Assembly (NCBI RefSeq): GCF_046484155.1
Contig: NZ_JAWOBT010000046.1
Location: forward strand, 1 to 14,583
DNA length: 14,583 bases
Direction: 5' to 3'
DNA from: Alkalibacterium sp046484155
GTDB lineage: Bacteria; Bacillota; Bacilli; Lactobacillales; Carnobacteriaceae_A
Numbering within the stretch: the stretch's first letter is position 1; every line of letters begins with the position of its first letter. This document shows, piece by piece, positions 7,109 to 14,304 of the stretch. The notes under the pieces are model-generated. The model did no database searches, was not told the DNA's origin, and worked only from the letters and a program-made list of their open reading frames with translations. Both the position numbers and the translations under genes were made by a program.

Positions 7109-8311
7109 TTGAATAAAAATAAATCGTTGTTAAAAGGTTTAATTGTCATACTGGGTTTTTCAATCGTTATTTTAGGTTTGATCACCTATTTACAACAATC
7201 CGATAATAAAGAAACAACGGAGAGACCGTCAACTGAACAGGACAGTCAAGATGAGCCGGATGCGAACGAGAATAGCCAGAAAAAGCCAGAACTTCCAATG
7301 TGGAATGTCGATGGAGAATTTGAGCTGCCTATAGTAGGTGCAGCAGGCTATGCTTCAGTCAAACAAACCTTGTATGAAGAGCCCGCAGCCGATGCGGAAA
7401 TACTTCGAGAATTGAGTCCCGGCACACCTTTTGAAATAAGAGGAGAAGCGGGGAAATATTGGCTTGTCCAATCCGCTTCTTTTGAAGGCTGGATCGAGCA
7501 TCGGTTCGCTTTTATCAATTTACCGGATGTTGTGCCATCCATTATTTATGATCATACAAATAGTTACGATTCACTTTTTCAATCCTCTCATGTAGATATT
7601 CCAGAATTGACGGGTGAACCACTGAATCCGATGATCGGGTTCAATGAGCGTCTGCAAAAAGAAGAATTCATCATGCCCCTACTTTATCGAACGGCAAAAA
7701 AAGTGTTTCATGCTCAACAATTAGCTCTGCAAAATGGAGACAGTCTGGTGATATATGAAACCTTTAGACCGAGAGAACTGCAGCTGCTGGTCAACGACTC
7801 ACTGGCGCGATTGGCTGAAGAAAACGAAGAGGTAAAAAAAGGGATCAATGACAAACCTTGGAGTATGACATGGTTTATAAATATGAAAGTATCCAATCAT
7901 CAAAGAGGGGCAGCTATTGATCTCAGTTTAGCCAAGGTAGAAGAAATCACAGACCAAACGATCGGGGACTTTAACACATTTAGAGTGGAGAGTTATACGG
8001 AATACACTATGCACACACCTCTTCATGAAATGAGTCTGGAGTCTGCTATTTTCGATCGTCCCATCGCTTCCGCGGATCGCGAAGGTTGGAGAGAATTGAC
8101 TGTTAATTCTAACATGACTGAACCGTCACTTAAACTGCAGGGATACATGGTTGAAGCCGGCTTCAATCCCTTAGCTTCCGAATGGTGGCATTTTAATGAT
8201 GTCGATGCGCTCGAAGACTTAGATACTGAAGCCGGATCAGGCGAGTATTTTATCAAGGAGACTTTTAACAGTGTACCGTTATGGAAAAACATTACCCTTA
8301 CACAAGAATAG
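7109..8311 (+). CDS. Membrane-anchored SH3-VanX-type M15 metallopeptidase
   Basis: A 400-residue surface peptidase, probably a D,D-dipeptidase or carboxypeptidase acting on cell-wall peptides. An uncleaved anchor helix (about 8-28) is followed by a polar linker rich in Asp, Glu, Gln and Lys (30-62), a bacterial SH3 domain (about 80-138, ending EGWIEH), and an M15 domain of the D-Ala-D-Ala dipeptidase type. Zinc ligands H264 and D271 lie in SNHQRGAAID; catalytic E358 and ligand H361 lie in EWWHF. R220 in FRPRELQ matches the conserved VanX arginine. Canonical VanX is cytoplasmic and has no SH3 domain; this one faces outward and has a longer D271-E358 interval. VanY-like carboxypeptidase activity cannot be excluded. 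TTG 7109 is the start because AAAGGAG lies 8 bases upstream. It has its own promoter. Confidence 0.88.
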   Translation: MNKNKSLLKGLIVILGFSIVILGLITYLQQSDNKETTERPSTEQDSQDEPDANENSQKKPELPMWNVDGEFELPIVGAAGYASVKQTLYEEPAADAEILRELSPGTPFEIRGEAGKYWLVQSASFEGWIEHRFAFINLPDVVPSIIYDHTNSYDSLFQSSHVDIPELTGEPLNPMIGFNERLQKEEFIMPLLYRTAKKVFHAQQLALQNGDSLVIYETFRPRELQLLVNDSLARLAEENEEVKKGINDKPWSMTWFINMKVSNHQRGAAIDLSLAKVEEITDQTIGDFNTFRVESYTEYTMHTPLHEMSLESAIFDRPIASADREGWRELTVNSNMTEPSLKLQGYMVEAGFNPLASEWWHFNDVDALEDLDTEAGSGEYFIKETFNSVPLWKNITLTQE

Positions 8312-8328
8312 AAAGAAAATGACCCAAC

Positions 8329-8356
8329 TTGAATTTGATGAACAATTGCTTATAAA
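8329..8356 (+). promoter_or_regulatory. Candidate internal promoter for the second Mur ligase and racemase
   Basis: TTGAAT (8329-8334) and TATAAA (8351-8356) are 16 bp apart in the 77-bp gap after the M15 gene. The predicted start near 8363 leaves a short leader with AAGGAG at 8374-8379. It would let the ligase and racemase be expressed apart from the upstream genes. Confidence 0.35.
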
Positions 8357-8388
8357 TGTTTGAGGAATATGTTAAGGAGATTATAACT

Positions 8389-9825
8389 GTGAATTGGAAA
8401 AAATTAATTGAAAATATACCGGGATTACATGGCGACGCTGCACCCGAAACGACTGAAATAAAAGGTGTGACAGATCAATCATCTGAGGTTGAAAAAGGAT
8501 CTGTGTTTGTCGCAATCAAGGGTTTCAAAAACGATGGTCATCAGTATATCTCTCAGGCAATCGAAAAAGGAGCAAGCGTGATCATTGGTCAACAAGACAT
8601 TGAATTAAACGATACTCCTTATATTAAACATGAGAACACAAGAAAATCACTCGGGCAATTGGCAGCGAGCTATTACAAGTATCCAACCAAAGATAAATTA
8701 ATCATTGGGGTTACTGGAACCAATGGGAAAACAACAACCGGATTATTCTTAACGCATCTCTTGAGGAAAAAAGGATATACCGTGTCGTTTTTTGGTACTG
8801 TGTTCAATGAAATGAATGGTGTACGGACAACAAGCTCCTTAACAACGCCGAGCGCATCAACCATACAAAAGGCATTAGCTGAGTCTAACGACCAGGCCGT
8901 GGTAATTGAAGTATCCTCTCAGGGGTTGGAGCAACATCGCATGGAAGGCATGTCTTTTGACTATGCACTGTTCACCAATTTGCAGCACGATCATCTAGAC
9001 TATCACAATACTATTGAAGAGTATTTTCTTGCTAAAAAGAAGCTGTTTTCTTTACTGAAAGATTCAGGTAAAGCTATAGTCAATGAAGATGACGAATGGG
9101 GGAAAAAACTTTCACGGCTATTGGTAGAAGAAGGTCTGACTGTTTTAACAGTAGGGGAAAAGGATCAAGATACACGGTATCACTTGGAAGGATCGATGCA
9201 AGGGTCGTGTGCTATTGGAGACACATCCTATTCGGTCGAATTGCCTCTACCCGGTAAATATAATCTTTCTAATCTATCAATGGCTCTGACGGTTTTGCAA
9301 GATCTGAATCAGGATCTAACCAATATTTCTCAACTAATGAAAGATTTAGAGACGATACCTGGTCGCTTTGAGGTAGATACGCTCTCTGAAACCGTGAAAG
9401 GTGTGATCGATTATGCACACACTGCAGAAGCCTTGAAAGGTTTATTGCCTACAATCAAAGAATTGTATCCCAATTATCGGTTGGTGCATATCTTTGGGTT
9501 TAGGGGAAATAGAGACAGCACTAAAAGAGAAAAGATGATTCAAGTTTCTGCTCAATACAGTGATGAGACCATTTTAACGTTAGACGATTTAAATGGCATC
9601 AGTACGGATACGATGGAAGCAGAGTATCAGAAATTGGTCAATAACGATCTATCTAGACGAGTAAGTATTATTCTAGATCGAACGATAGCTATCTCAGACA
9701 CCATGAAAAACGCTACAGAACCAACGCTCATTGTTGTTACTGGAAAAGGGCACGAATCTTATCAGCAAGATTTTGAATTATCATCAAAATCAGACAAAGC
9801 TACATTTCTGTTTTTAAAGAAATAG
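8389..9825 (+). CDS. murE: MurE-like ligase with non-canonical specificity motif
   Basis: A 478-residue Mur ligase, closer to textbook MurE than its paralogue at 4708. MurE adds the third residue (L-Lys, m-DAP or L-Orn) to UDP-MurNAc-L-Ala-D-Glu. Seen: the N-terminal UDP domain (SVFVAIKGFKNDGHQY), P-loop GTNGKTT (110-116, K114), IEVSSQGLEQHR, QHDHLDYHN, lysine K216 in EYFLAKKKLF, IDYAHTAEAL (340-349), GFRGNRD, and the terminal VTGKGHESYQ. At the specificity loop it has LDDLNG (398-403), not DNPR (m-DAP) or DNPA. Streptococcal lysine enzymes carry DDPN there, so L-Lys or L-Orn is plausible and m-DAP unlikely. The start is GTG 8389: AAGGAG ends 9 bases upstream, whereas ATG 8356 has no ribosome site and falls in a -10 hexamer. 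It is followed 65 bases on by the racemase; an adjacent murE and aspartate racemase is also known from lactobacilli. Confidence 0.87.
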   Translation: MNWKKLIENIPGLHGDAAPETTEIKGVTDQSSEVEKGSVFVAIKGFKNDGHQYISQAIEKGASVIIGQQDIELNDTPYIKHENTRKSLGQLAASYYKYPTKDKLIIGVTGTNGKTTTGLFLTHLLRKKGYTVSFFGTVFNEMNGVRTTSSLTTPSASTIQKALAESNDQAVVIEVSSQGLEQHRMEGMSFDYALFTNLQHDHLDYHNTIEEYFLAKKKLFSLLKDSGKAIVNEDDEWGKKLSRLLVEEGLTVLTVGEKDQDTRYHLEGSMQGSCAIGDTSYSVELPLPGKYNLSNLSMALTVLQDLNQDLTNISQLMKDLETIPGRFEVDTLSETVKGVIDYAHTAEALKGLLPTIKELYPNYRLVHIFGFRGNRDSTKREKMIQVSAQYSDETILTLDDLNGISTDTMEAEYQKLVNNDLSRRVSIILDRTIAISDTMKNATEPTLIVVTGKGHESYQQDFELSSKSDKATFLFLKK

Positions 9826-9890
9826 AGCGTAAGGCAGGCATGAATATACAGTGAAAAAGTGCTTTATCAATCTTAAACGGGAGGACTAGT

Positions 9891-10604
9891 ATGAGTAACG
9901 AGGAGAAAGTTATCGGTGTTTTAGGCGGTATGGGGCCCGAAGCGACCGCCAGTTTTTACATGAAAGTCATTAAAGAAACGAAAGTGACAAAAGATCAGGA
10001 TCATTTCCGAACGATCATTGATAGCAATCCTAAAATCCCTGATCGGACACAAGCTATTTTATATGATGGTCCGTCCCCTGTTTCAGAAATGATAAAAACA
10101 GCAAACAACTTGAAGTTGGCTGGAGCGACAGTCGCTGTCATGCCATGCATCACCGCTCACTACTTTTATGAGGATATTCAAAAAGAAGTAGACATACCTC
10201 TTCATCATGTGTTAAAAGGGTTAAACAAGTATATAGACGAAGAATGCTCCGGTGTACAAAAAATCGGTGTTTTATCTACCACAGCAACCAAAAACACACG
10301 CTTATTTGAGACGCATCTGCATAATAAAGAGGTTGTATACCCAAATGATTTTGAACAGGAACATAAGGTTATGCAGGCTATTTACGGTAAGAATGGAATC
10401 AAACAAGGCAACACCGGCCAGCACCCCAAAGCGCTTTTAATGGAAGTGGCTGAACGGTTGATCAAAGAAGAAGGGTGCGAATTGATCATTGGCGGATGTA
10501 CGGAAGTAGAATTGGTCTTAAACGCAACGGACTTGTCGGTCCCTTTTATCGATCCCATGCGTGTCGCCGCGCGAGATTTAACGAGATCTGAAAAAATAGG
10601 GTAA
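9891..10604 (+). CDS. Asp/Glu-family amino acid racemase
   Basis: A 237-residue cofactor-independent racemase of the aspartate/glutamate/hydantoin family. The two catalytic cysteines are C86 in MPCITAHYF and C203 in GGCTEVEL, and the N-terminal VLGGMGPEATASFY is the aspartate racemase signature. The residue after the first catalytic cysteine is Ile where many aspartate racemases have Asn. It probably makes D-Asp for the ATP-grasp ligase or for a Mur ligase; D-Glu or a broader substrate (the RacX/YgeA type) cannot be excluded. Housekeeping MurI glutamate racemase is less likely because its motifs differ. GGGAGG lies 6 bases before ATG 9891. It is the last gene of the co-directional run, and no clear terminator follows immediately. 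Confidence 0.88.
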   Translation: MSNEEKVIGVLGGMGPEATASFYMKVIKETKVTKDQDHFRTIIDSNPKIPDRTQAILYDGPSPVSEMIKTANNLKLAGATVAVMPCITAHYFYEDIQKEVDIPLHHVLKGLNKYIDEECSGVQKIGVLSTTATKNTRLFETHLHNKEVVYPNDFEQEHKVMQAIYGKNGIKQGNTGQHPKALLMEVAERLIKEEGCELIIGGCTEVELVLNATDLSVPFIDPMRVAARDLTRSEKIG

Positions 10605-11014
10605 GTGGAATAATAAGAAGACGATGAATGCAAATGCTGCATTCGTCTATGTATCGTAAACCGGTAAAAATGTAAATGATTGATACATAGGTAGTTGAAA
10701 TAAAGGCATTAAAGAAGAAGCCATAGTGCTGCAAGATTCGGAAGTATCACTGTCAGGAAAAATAACATTAGAAGATTTCACCAAGTATAACCACTAGCAC
10801 ATGAAAAGGGTGTTAAAGGTGTGTTTTACTGTAAGTTTTATAGTGATTTTCCGATCCACAAACTCAAATGAATACATTTAAGAAGCTTATCACTAAAAAC
10901 ATAGATGAAACTAAGATGGATAGTGATTAACAGAGGGGCTTTTTAAATTGAAAAAGTATGTACAGATAATATGATGACACAGCAAGGTATGAATAATGCA
11001 AATAACCATTTCAG
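10605..11014. other. 410-bp spacer with no convincing gene
   Basis: No ORF with a ribosome site and recognisable product is present. Inverted repeats fill the left end (10619-10690). A frame open from 10699 to TAG at 10797 encodes a peptide with EEAIVLQDSEVSLSGKITLE and no ATG, which looks like a decayed coding fragment. A 26-codon ATG ORF at 10801-10881 has a hydrophobic start but no Shine-Dalgarno site. ATCACTA (10890-10896) and TAGTGAT (10921-10927) form a further 7-base inverted repeat, and TAGTGATT also occurs near 10841. The stretch looks like eroded sequence between two operons. Confidence 0.5.
10619..10690 (+). repeat. Two abutting inverted repeats after the racemase gene
   Basis: AGACGATGAATGCA (10619-10632) pairs with TGCATTCGTCT (10638-10648) with a 3-base bulge. 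The 3' edge of this hairpin is shared with a second repeat, CTATGTATC (10647-10655) and GATACATAG (10682-10690), a perfect 9-base pair with a 26-base loop. Neither is followed by a T-run. They begin 15 bases after the racemase stop and may stabilise or partly terminate the transcript. Confidence 0.4.
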
Positions 11015-11054
11015 CTATTGATTCTTATGATTTTTAAGAATCAATAGTTTTTTT
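11015..11054 (+). terminator. Rho-independent terminator upstream of the cop promoter
   Basis: CTATTGATTCTTA (11015-11027) and TAAGAATCAATAG (11035-11047) form a perfect 13-bp stem with a 7-base loop, followed by seven T residues (11048-11054). It ends one base before the -35 hexamer of the cop promoter and so insulates the copper operon from upstream transcription. It lies 410 bases beyond the racemase stop. Confidence 0.85.
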
Positions 11055-11055
11055 G

Positions 11056-11084
11056 TTGACTTTTTTAGTTTACAGTTGTAAACT
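11056..11084 (+). promoter_or_regulatory. copYAZ promoter
   Basis: TTGACT (11056-11061) and TAAACT (11079-11084) lie 17 bp apart. The -10 overlaps the right half of the first cop box, so bound CopY would block RNA polymerase, as in enterococcal cop operons. Confidence 0.8.
11067..11084. promoter_or_regulatory. cop box 1 (CopY operator)
   Basis: The core TACAGTTGTA (11071-11080) matches the CopY consensus TACANNTGTA. It is extended by AGTT and AACT into an 18-base palindrome. It overlaps the spacer and -10 of the promoter. Confidence 0.9.
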
Positions 11085-11100
11085 GTGGAAGAAGTTATCT

Positions 11101-11116
11101 GTTTACAACTGTAAAC
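11101..11116. promoter_or_regulatory. cop box 2 (CopY operator)
   Basis: The core TACAACTGTA (11104-11113) matches TACANNTGTA and extends to a 16-base palindrome flanked by GTT and AAC. Its centre is 33 bp from that of box 1, about three helical turns, which suits two CopY dimers on one DNA face. It ends just before the copY ribosome site. Confidence 0.9.
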
Positions 11117-11132
11117 TAAAGGAGGTCCACCC

Positions 11133-11600
11133 ATGCATGAAAATCAAATATCGCCCTCAGAATGGGAAGTGATGCGTGTCGTTTGGACGACCCATCCCAT
11201 TACAAGTAAAGAAATCAACGATAGTTTGAAAGCGAAAAAAGAGTGGAAACTAGCGACAACCAAGACCCTGATCGGACGCTTGGTGAAGAAGGGCATGCTC
11301 TCAACGGAGCAAAAAGGTCGAAAGTACGAATATAGCCCTGTTGTTTCGGAAAAAGAAAGTATTGATGAGGCAATAGATGATCTGCTTAATCAGATGTGTA
11401 CGACAAAAGTGGGACAAACCATTGAGACCATTTTAGAAAAAAGCACGGTAAGTATGAGTGACTTGGAACGTCTGGAAGCATTGATTCAAGAGAAAAAAGT
11501 TAATGCACCAGAAAAAGTGAAATGTGGGTGCACACCTGGACAATGTTCATGTGTGCATCAAGGAGGAAAAAATGATGGAGACGAAATCGTATCCGATTGA
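11133..11600 (+). CDS. copY: CopY copper-responsive transcriptional repressor
   Basis: A 155-residue BlaI/MecI-family repressor that in low copper, as the Zn form, binds the two cop boxes 20-60 bases upstream and is released by Cu(I) delivered by CopZ. The winged-helix domain is at about 5-75 (SEWEVMRVVWTTHPITSKEI, then LIGRLVKKGML). The metal hook is complete at the C-terminus: C131, C133, C138 and C140 form CxCx4CxC. AAAGGAGG lies 7 bases before ATG 11133. Its last 29 bases overlap the start of copA, which points to translational coupling. The length and motif agree with CopY of enterococci and lactococci. Confidence 0.96.
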   Translation: MHENQISPSEWEVMRVVWTTHPITSKEINDSLKAKKEWKLATTKTLIGRLVKKGMLSTEQKGRKYEYSPVVSEKESIDEAIDDLLNQMCTTKVGQTIETILEKSTVSMSDLERLEALIQEKKVNAPEKVKCGCTPGQCSCVHQGGKNDGDEIVSD

Positions 11601-14061
11601 AGGGATGACCTGTGCGTCCTGTGCTTCAACGGTAGAAAAAACGGCGAAAAATTTAAACGGTGTGCTTGAAGCATCCGTCAACCTTGCTTCAGAAAAGCTG
11701 AACATCAAGGTTGAAGCGAGTACGTTTGATCCGAAAGAGCTGGAAAAACAAATAGATGGAACGGGATATACCATTGTTATGCCGCAATACGTGACGAAAA
11801 CATTTGATGTAGAAGGGATGACGTGTGCCTCTTGTTCCTCAACAGTGGAGAAAACGGCGGTTAAACTGAATGGTATGGAAAAGGCCTCGGTTAACCTAGC
11901 TTCTGAAAAAATGTCTGTCACGTACAATCCGCTTGAATTATCAGTAAGAGATATCTCAGATGCCATCTCTAATACGGGGTACAAAGCCATTCCAAAAGAG
12001 GAAGACCAGGTGGAGATTTCCGGTCCGGCTGAAACGGAAAAGATGTCTAAAGAAGAGATGTACAAGCAGCGGGCGATCCTTTCCGCAGTCTTTACGGTTC
12101 CGTTGATGATCGTTTCTATGGGTCCTATGGTTGGGCTGGTGTTACCGTCTGTAATTGATCACATGCAAAATCCGACGAACTATGCCTTGTTACAGTTGGC
12201 GTTGACACTCCCCGTCATGTGGTCCGGCAAGTCTTACTTTGAACAGGGATTTAAAACATTATCTAAAGGTCATCCTAATATGAATTCCTTGATCTCCCTG
12301 GGAACGGCTGCCGCATTCGTTTATAGTTTAGTCGCGACGTTTGCGATCATATTCATGAATGCTGAGTTGGCGATGATGCTGTATTATGAAACAAGTGCGG
12401 TTATTTTAGCTTTTCATACGTTAGGAAAATATCTGGAAGAACGTTCAAAAGGACGCATGTCTGAAGCGATTCAGAAATTGATGGACTTGGCACCAAAAAC
12501 GGCCCGAGTGGTGCATAATGGTGATGAAGAAGAAATGGCCATTGAAAAAGTATCACCGGGAGATATCATACGGGTACGTCCCGGTGAAAAAATGCCGGTG
12601 GATGGCATCATCGTCAATGGTCGATCGGCAGTGGATGAATCCATGCTGACGGGTGAAAGCATGCCGGTGGCTAAAGAAATAGGCGACACCATTATTGGGG
12701 CAAGCATGAATAAAAACGGATCGATCGATTACCGTGCGACTAAAGTGGGTAAAGATACCACGCTCTCTCAGATCATCCAGCTTGTTGAAGAAGCGCAGGG
12801 ATCAAAAGCGCCGATTGCCAAATTAGCCGACGTGATTACGGGTTATTTCGTGCCCATCGTGATGGGACTGGCTCTCATTTCCGGTTTGGTCTGGCTCATA
12901 GCCGGCCAGAGCTTCATCTTTGCACTCACCATTTTAATTTCCGTCCTGGTTATCGCCTGTCCATGTGCTTTGGGACTCGCAACGCCGACGGCCATTATGG
13001 TCGGGACAGGTAAGGGTGCAGAACACGGCGTCTTAATTAAAAGTGGGGATGCATTGGAAACCATGCACAATGTGGACACGATCGTCTTTGATAAAACCGG
13101 AACATTGACAGAAGGCAAACCGGTCGTTACAGACTTGATTGTTCGCAAAAATTCATCATTTTCAAAAGAGGCCTTGCTTCAACTCGCCGCTTCTGCAGAA
13201 AAAGGGAGCGAACACCCTCTTGGGGAAGCAATCGTTAAACAAGCCGAGAATGATCAGCTTGAGCTAACAGGCGTGTCACACTTTGAAGCTATTCCTGGTC
13301 AGGGACTCCTTGCAAAAATAAATGAACATACCCTTTATTTCGGGAACAAGAAGTTGATGACGGAAAAGCGCTTGGCCATCAATGAGCTCGAAGACACGGC
13401 CAATCAGTTGGCGGATGAAGGTAAAACACCGATGTATCTTGCTGTTGATGAGACGGTTGAAGGAATCATTGCGGTAGCGGATACGCTGAAAGAAAACAGT
13501 GTCGAAACTATTAAAGCTCTACACAAACAAGGCATCGAAATCGCGATGATCACAGGTGACAACACACGGACCGCTAATGCCGTCGCAAAACAAGCAGGCA
13601 TTGATCGCGTATTGAGTGATGTATTACCAGAAGATAAAGCAAACGAGGTCAAGAAATTGCAGAAAGAAGGCAAAAAAGTAGCGATGGTCGGTGACGGTAT
13701 CAACGATGCACCCGCTCTTGCTCAAGCCGATGTTGGTATTGCCATAGGTTCAGGGACGGATGTTGCGGTAGAATCAGCAGATGTCGTCTTGATGCGTAGT
13801 GATATCAAGGAAGTGCTGACAGCGATAGAATTGAGTAAAGATACATTGAAAAATATCAAACAAAATTTATTCTGGGCATTTGCTTATAATATCGTCGGGA
13901 TTCCTATCGCCATGGGTGGCCTGTATCTACTTGGGGGCCCGCTACTCAATCCGGCATTTGCTGCAGCAGCCATGAGTTTAAGCTCGGTTTCCGTTTTACT
14001 CAATGCGCTGCGTTTAAAAAATTTCAAACCCACACTAGCTGAAACAGTCAGCGAACAATAA
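11572..14061 (+). CDS. copA: Cu(I)-exporting P1B-type ATPase CopA
   Basis: An 829-residue copper pump that moves Cu(I) across the membrane at the cost of ATP. Two heavy-metal-binding domains carry GMTCASC (C14/C17 and C85/C88). Eight helices follow, with the ion-binding CPC (463-465) in the sixth, YN in the seventh (FAYNIVGIP) and MSLSS in the eighth, together the Cu(I) P1B-1 signature. Cytoplasmic motifs are intact: TGES (T360), phosphorylated D507 in DKTGT, HP 548-549 in SEHPLG, and GDGIND (707-712). The start is ATG 11572 (or the next ATG at 11575), 5 or 8 bases after AGGAGG. The frame extends upstream to 11524, but that start lacks a ribosome site and lies within the copY cysteine hook. 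The two N-terminal domains are unusually alike (27 of 34 residues around the motif). Confidence 0.97.
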   Translation: MMETKSYPIEGMTCASCASTVEKTAKNLNGVLEASVNLASEKLNIKVEASTFDPKELEKQIDGTGYTIVMPQYVTKTFDVEGMTCASCSSTVEKTAVKLNGMEKASVNLASEKMSVTYNPLELSVRDISDAISNTGYKAIPKEEDQVEISGPAETEKMSKEEMYKQRAILSAVFTVPLMIVSMGPMVGLVLPSVIDHMQNPTNYALLQLALTLPVMWSGKSYFEQGFKTLSKGHPNMNSLISLGTAAAFVYSLVATFAIIFMNAELAMMLYYETSAVILAFHTLGKYLEERSKGRMSEAIQKLMDLAPKTARVVHNGDEEEMAIEKVSPGDIIRVRPGEKMPVDGIIVNGRSAVDESMLTGESMPVAKEIGDTIIGASMNKNGSIDYRATKVGKDTTLSQIIQLVEEAQGSKAPIAKLADVITGYFVPIVMGLALISGLVWLIAGQSFIFALTILISVLVIACPCALGLATPTAIMVGTGKGAEHGVLIKSGDALETMHNVDTIVFDKTGTLTEGKPVVTDLIVRKNSSFSKEALLQLAASAEKGSEHPLGEAIVKQAENDQLELTGVSHFEAIPGQGLLAKINEHTLYFGNKKLMTEKRLAINELEDTANQLADEGKTPMYLAVDETVEGIIAVADTLKENSVETIKALHKQGIEIAMITGDNTRTANAVAKQAGIDRVLSDVLPEDKANEVKKLQKEGKKVAMVGDGINDAPALAQADVGIAIGSGTDVAVESADVVLMRSDIKEVLTAIELSKDTLKNIKQNLFWAFAYNIVGIPIAMGGLYLLGGPLLNPAFAAAAMSLSSVSVLLNALRLKNFKPTLAETVSEQ

Positions 14062-14082
14062 AAAACGAAGGAGAGATAAAAT

Positions 14083-14292
14083 ATGAATTATCATGTAAAA
14101 GTTGAGGGTATGAGCTGTAACGGTTGTGCCAACTCTGTTAAAGCAGCATTCTCAAACATTGAAGGCGTCTCACAGGTCGATGTTGATTTAGTCGAAAAAG
14201 AAGCGACACTCGCAGCATCAAAAGAGTTAACTAAACAACAACTGGAAGATGCCCTTGCAGATACAAGCTATACGGTAGAGTCATTCAAGTGA
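14083..14292 (+). CDS. copZ: CopZ copper chaperone
   Basis: A 69-residue single heavy-metal-associated domain with a beta-alpha-beta-beta-alpha-beta layout. The Cu(I) site is C12 and C15 in GMSCNGC. It carries copper in the cytoplasm to CopY, lifting repression, and to CopA for export. Length and composition are standard for CopZ. It starts 21 bases after the copA stop, behind GGAGAG, and the operon terminator follows directly. It differs clearly from the two CopA domains, so it is not a recent copy of them. Confidence 0.95.
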   Translation: MNYHVKVEGMSCNGCANSVKAAFSNIEGVSQVDVDLVEKEATLAASKELTKQQLEDALADTSYTVESFK

Positions 14293-14304
14293 CTCCGATA
14301 ATTG

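Noticed and set aside
8356..8388. Upstream ATG start for the second Mur ligase (11 extra residues)
   Set aside because: No ribosome site precedes it and it overlaps a probable -10 hexamer. GTG 8389 has AAGGAG at the right distance and gives a normal MurE N-terminus.
10801..10881. 26-codon ORF with a hydrophobic N-terminus in the spacer
   Set aside because: No Shine-Dalgarno site and no recognisable lipobox or downstream context; kept only as part of the spacer description.
11524..11571. Upstream ATG start for copA (16 extra residues)
   Set aside because: It has no ribosome site and lies in the coding region of the CopY cysteine hook. ATG 11572 follows AGGAGG.
11547..12065. Minus-strand 172-codon ORF opposite copA
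   Set aside because: It is the mirror of the two CopA metal-binding domains, with Ser/Phe/Val-rich repetitive composition. The long frame follows from the codon use of copA.
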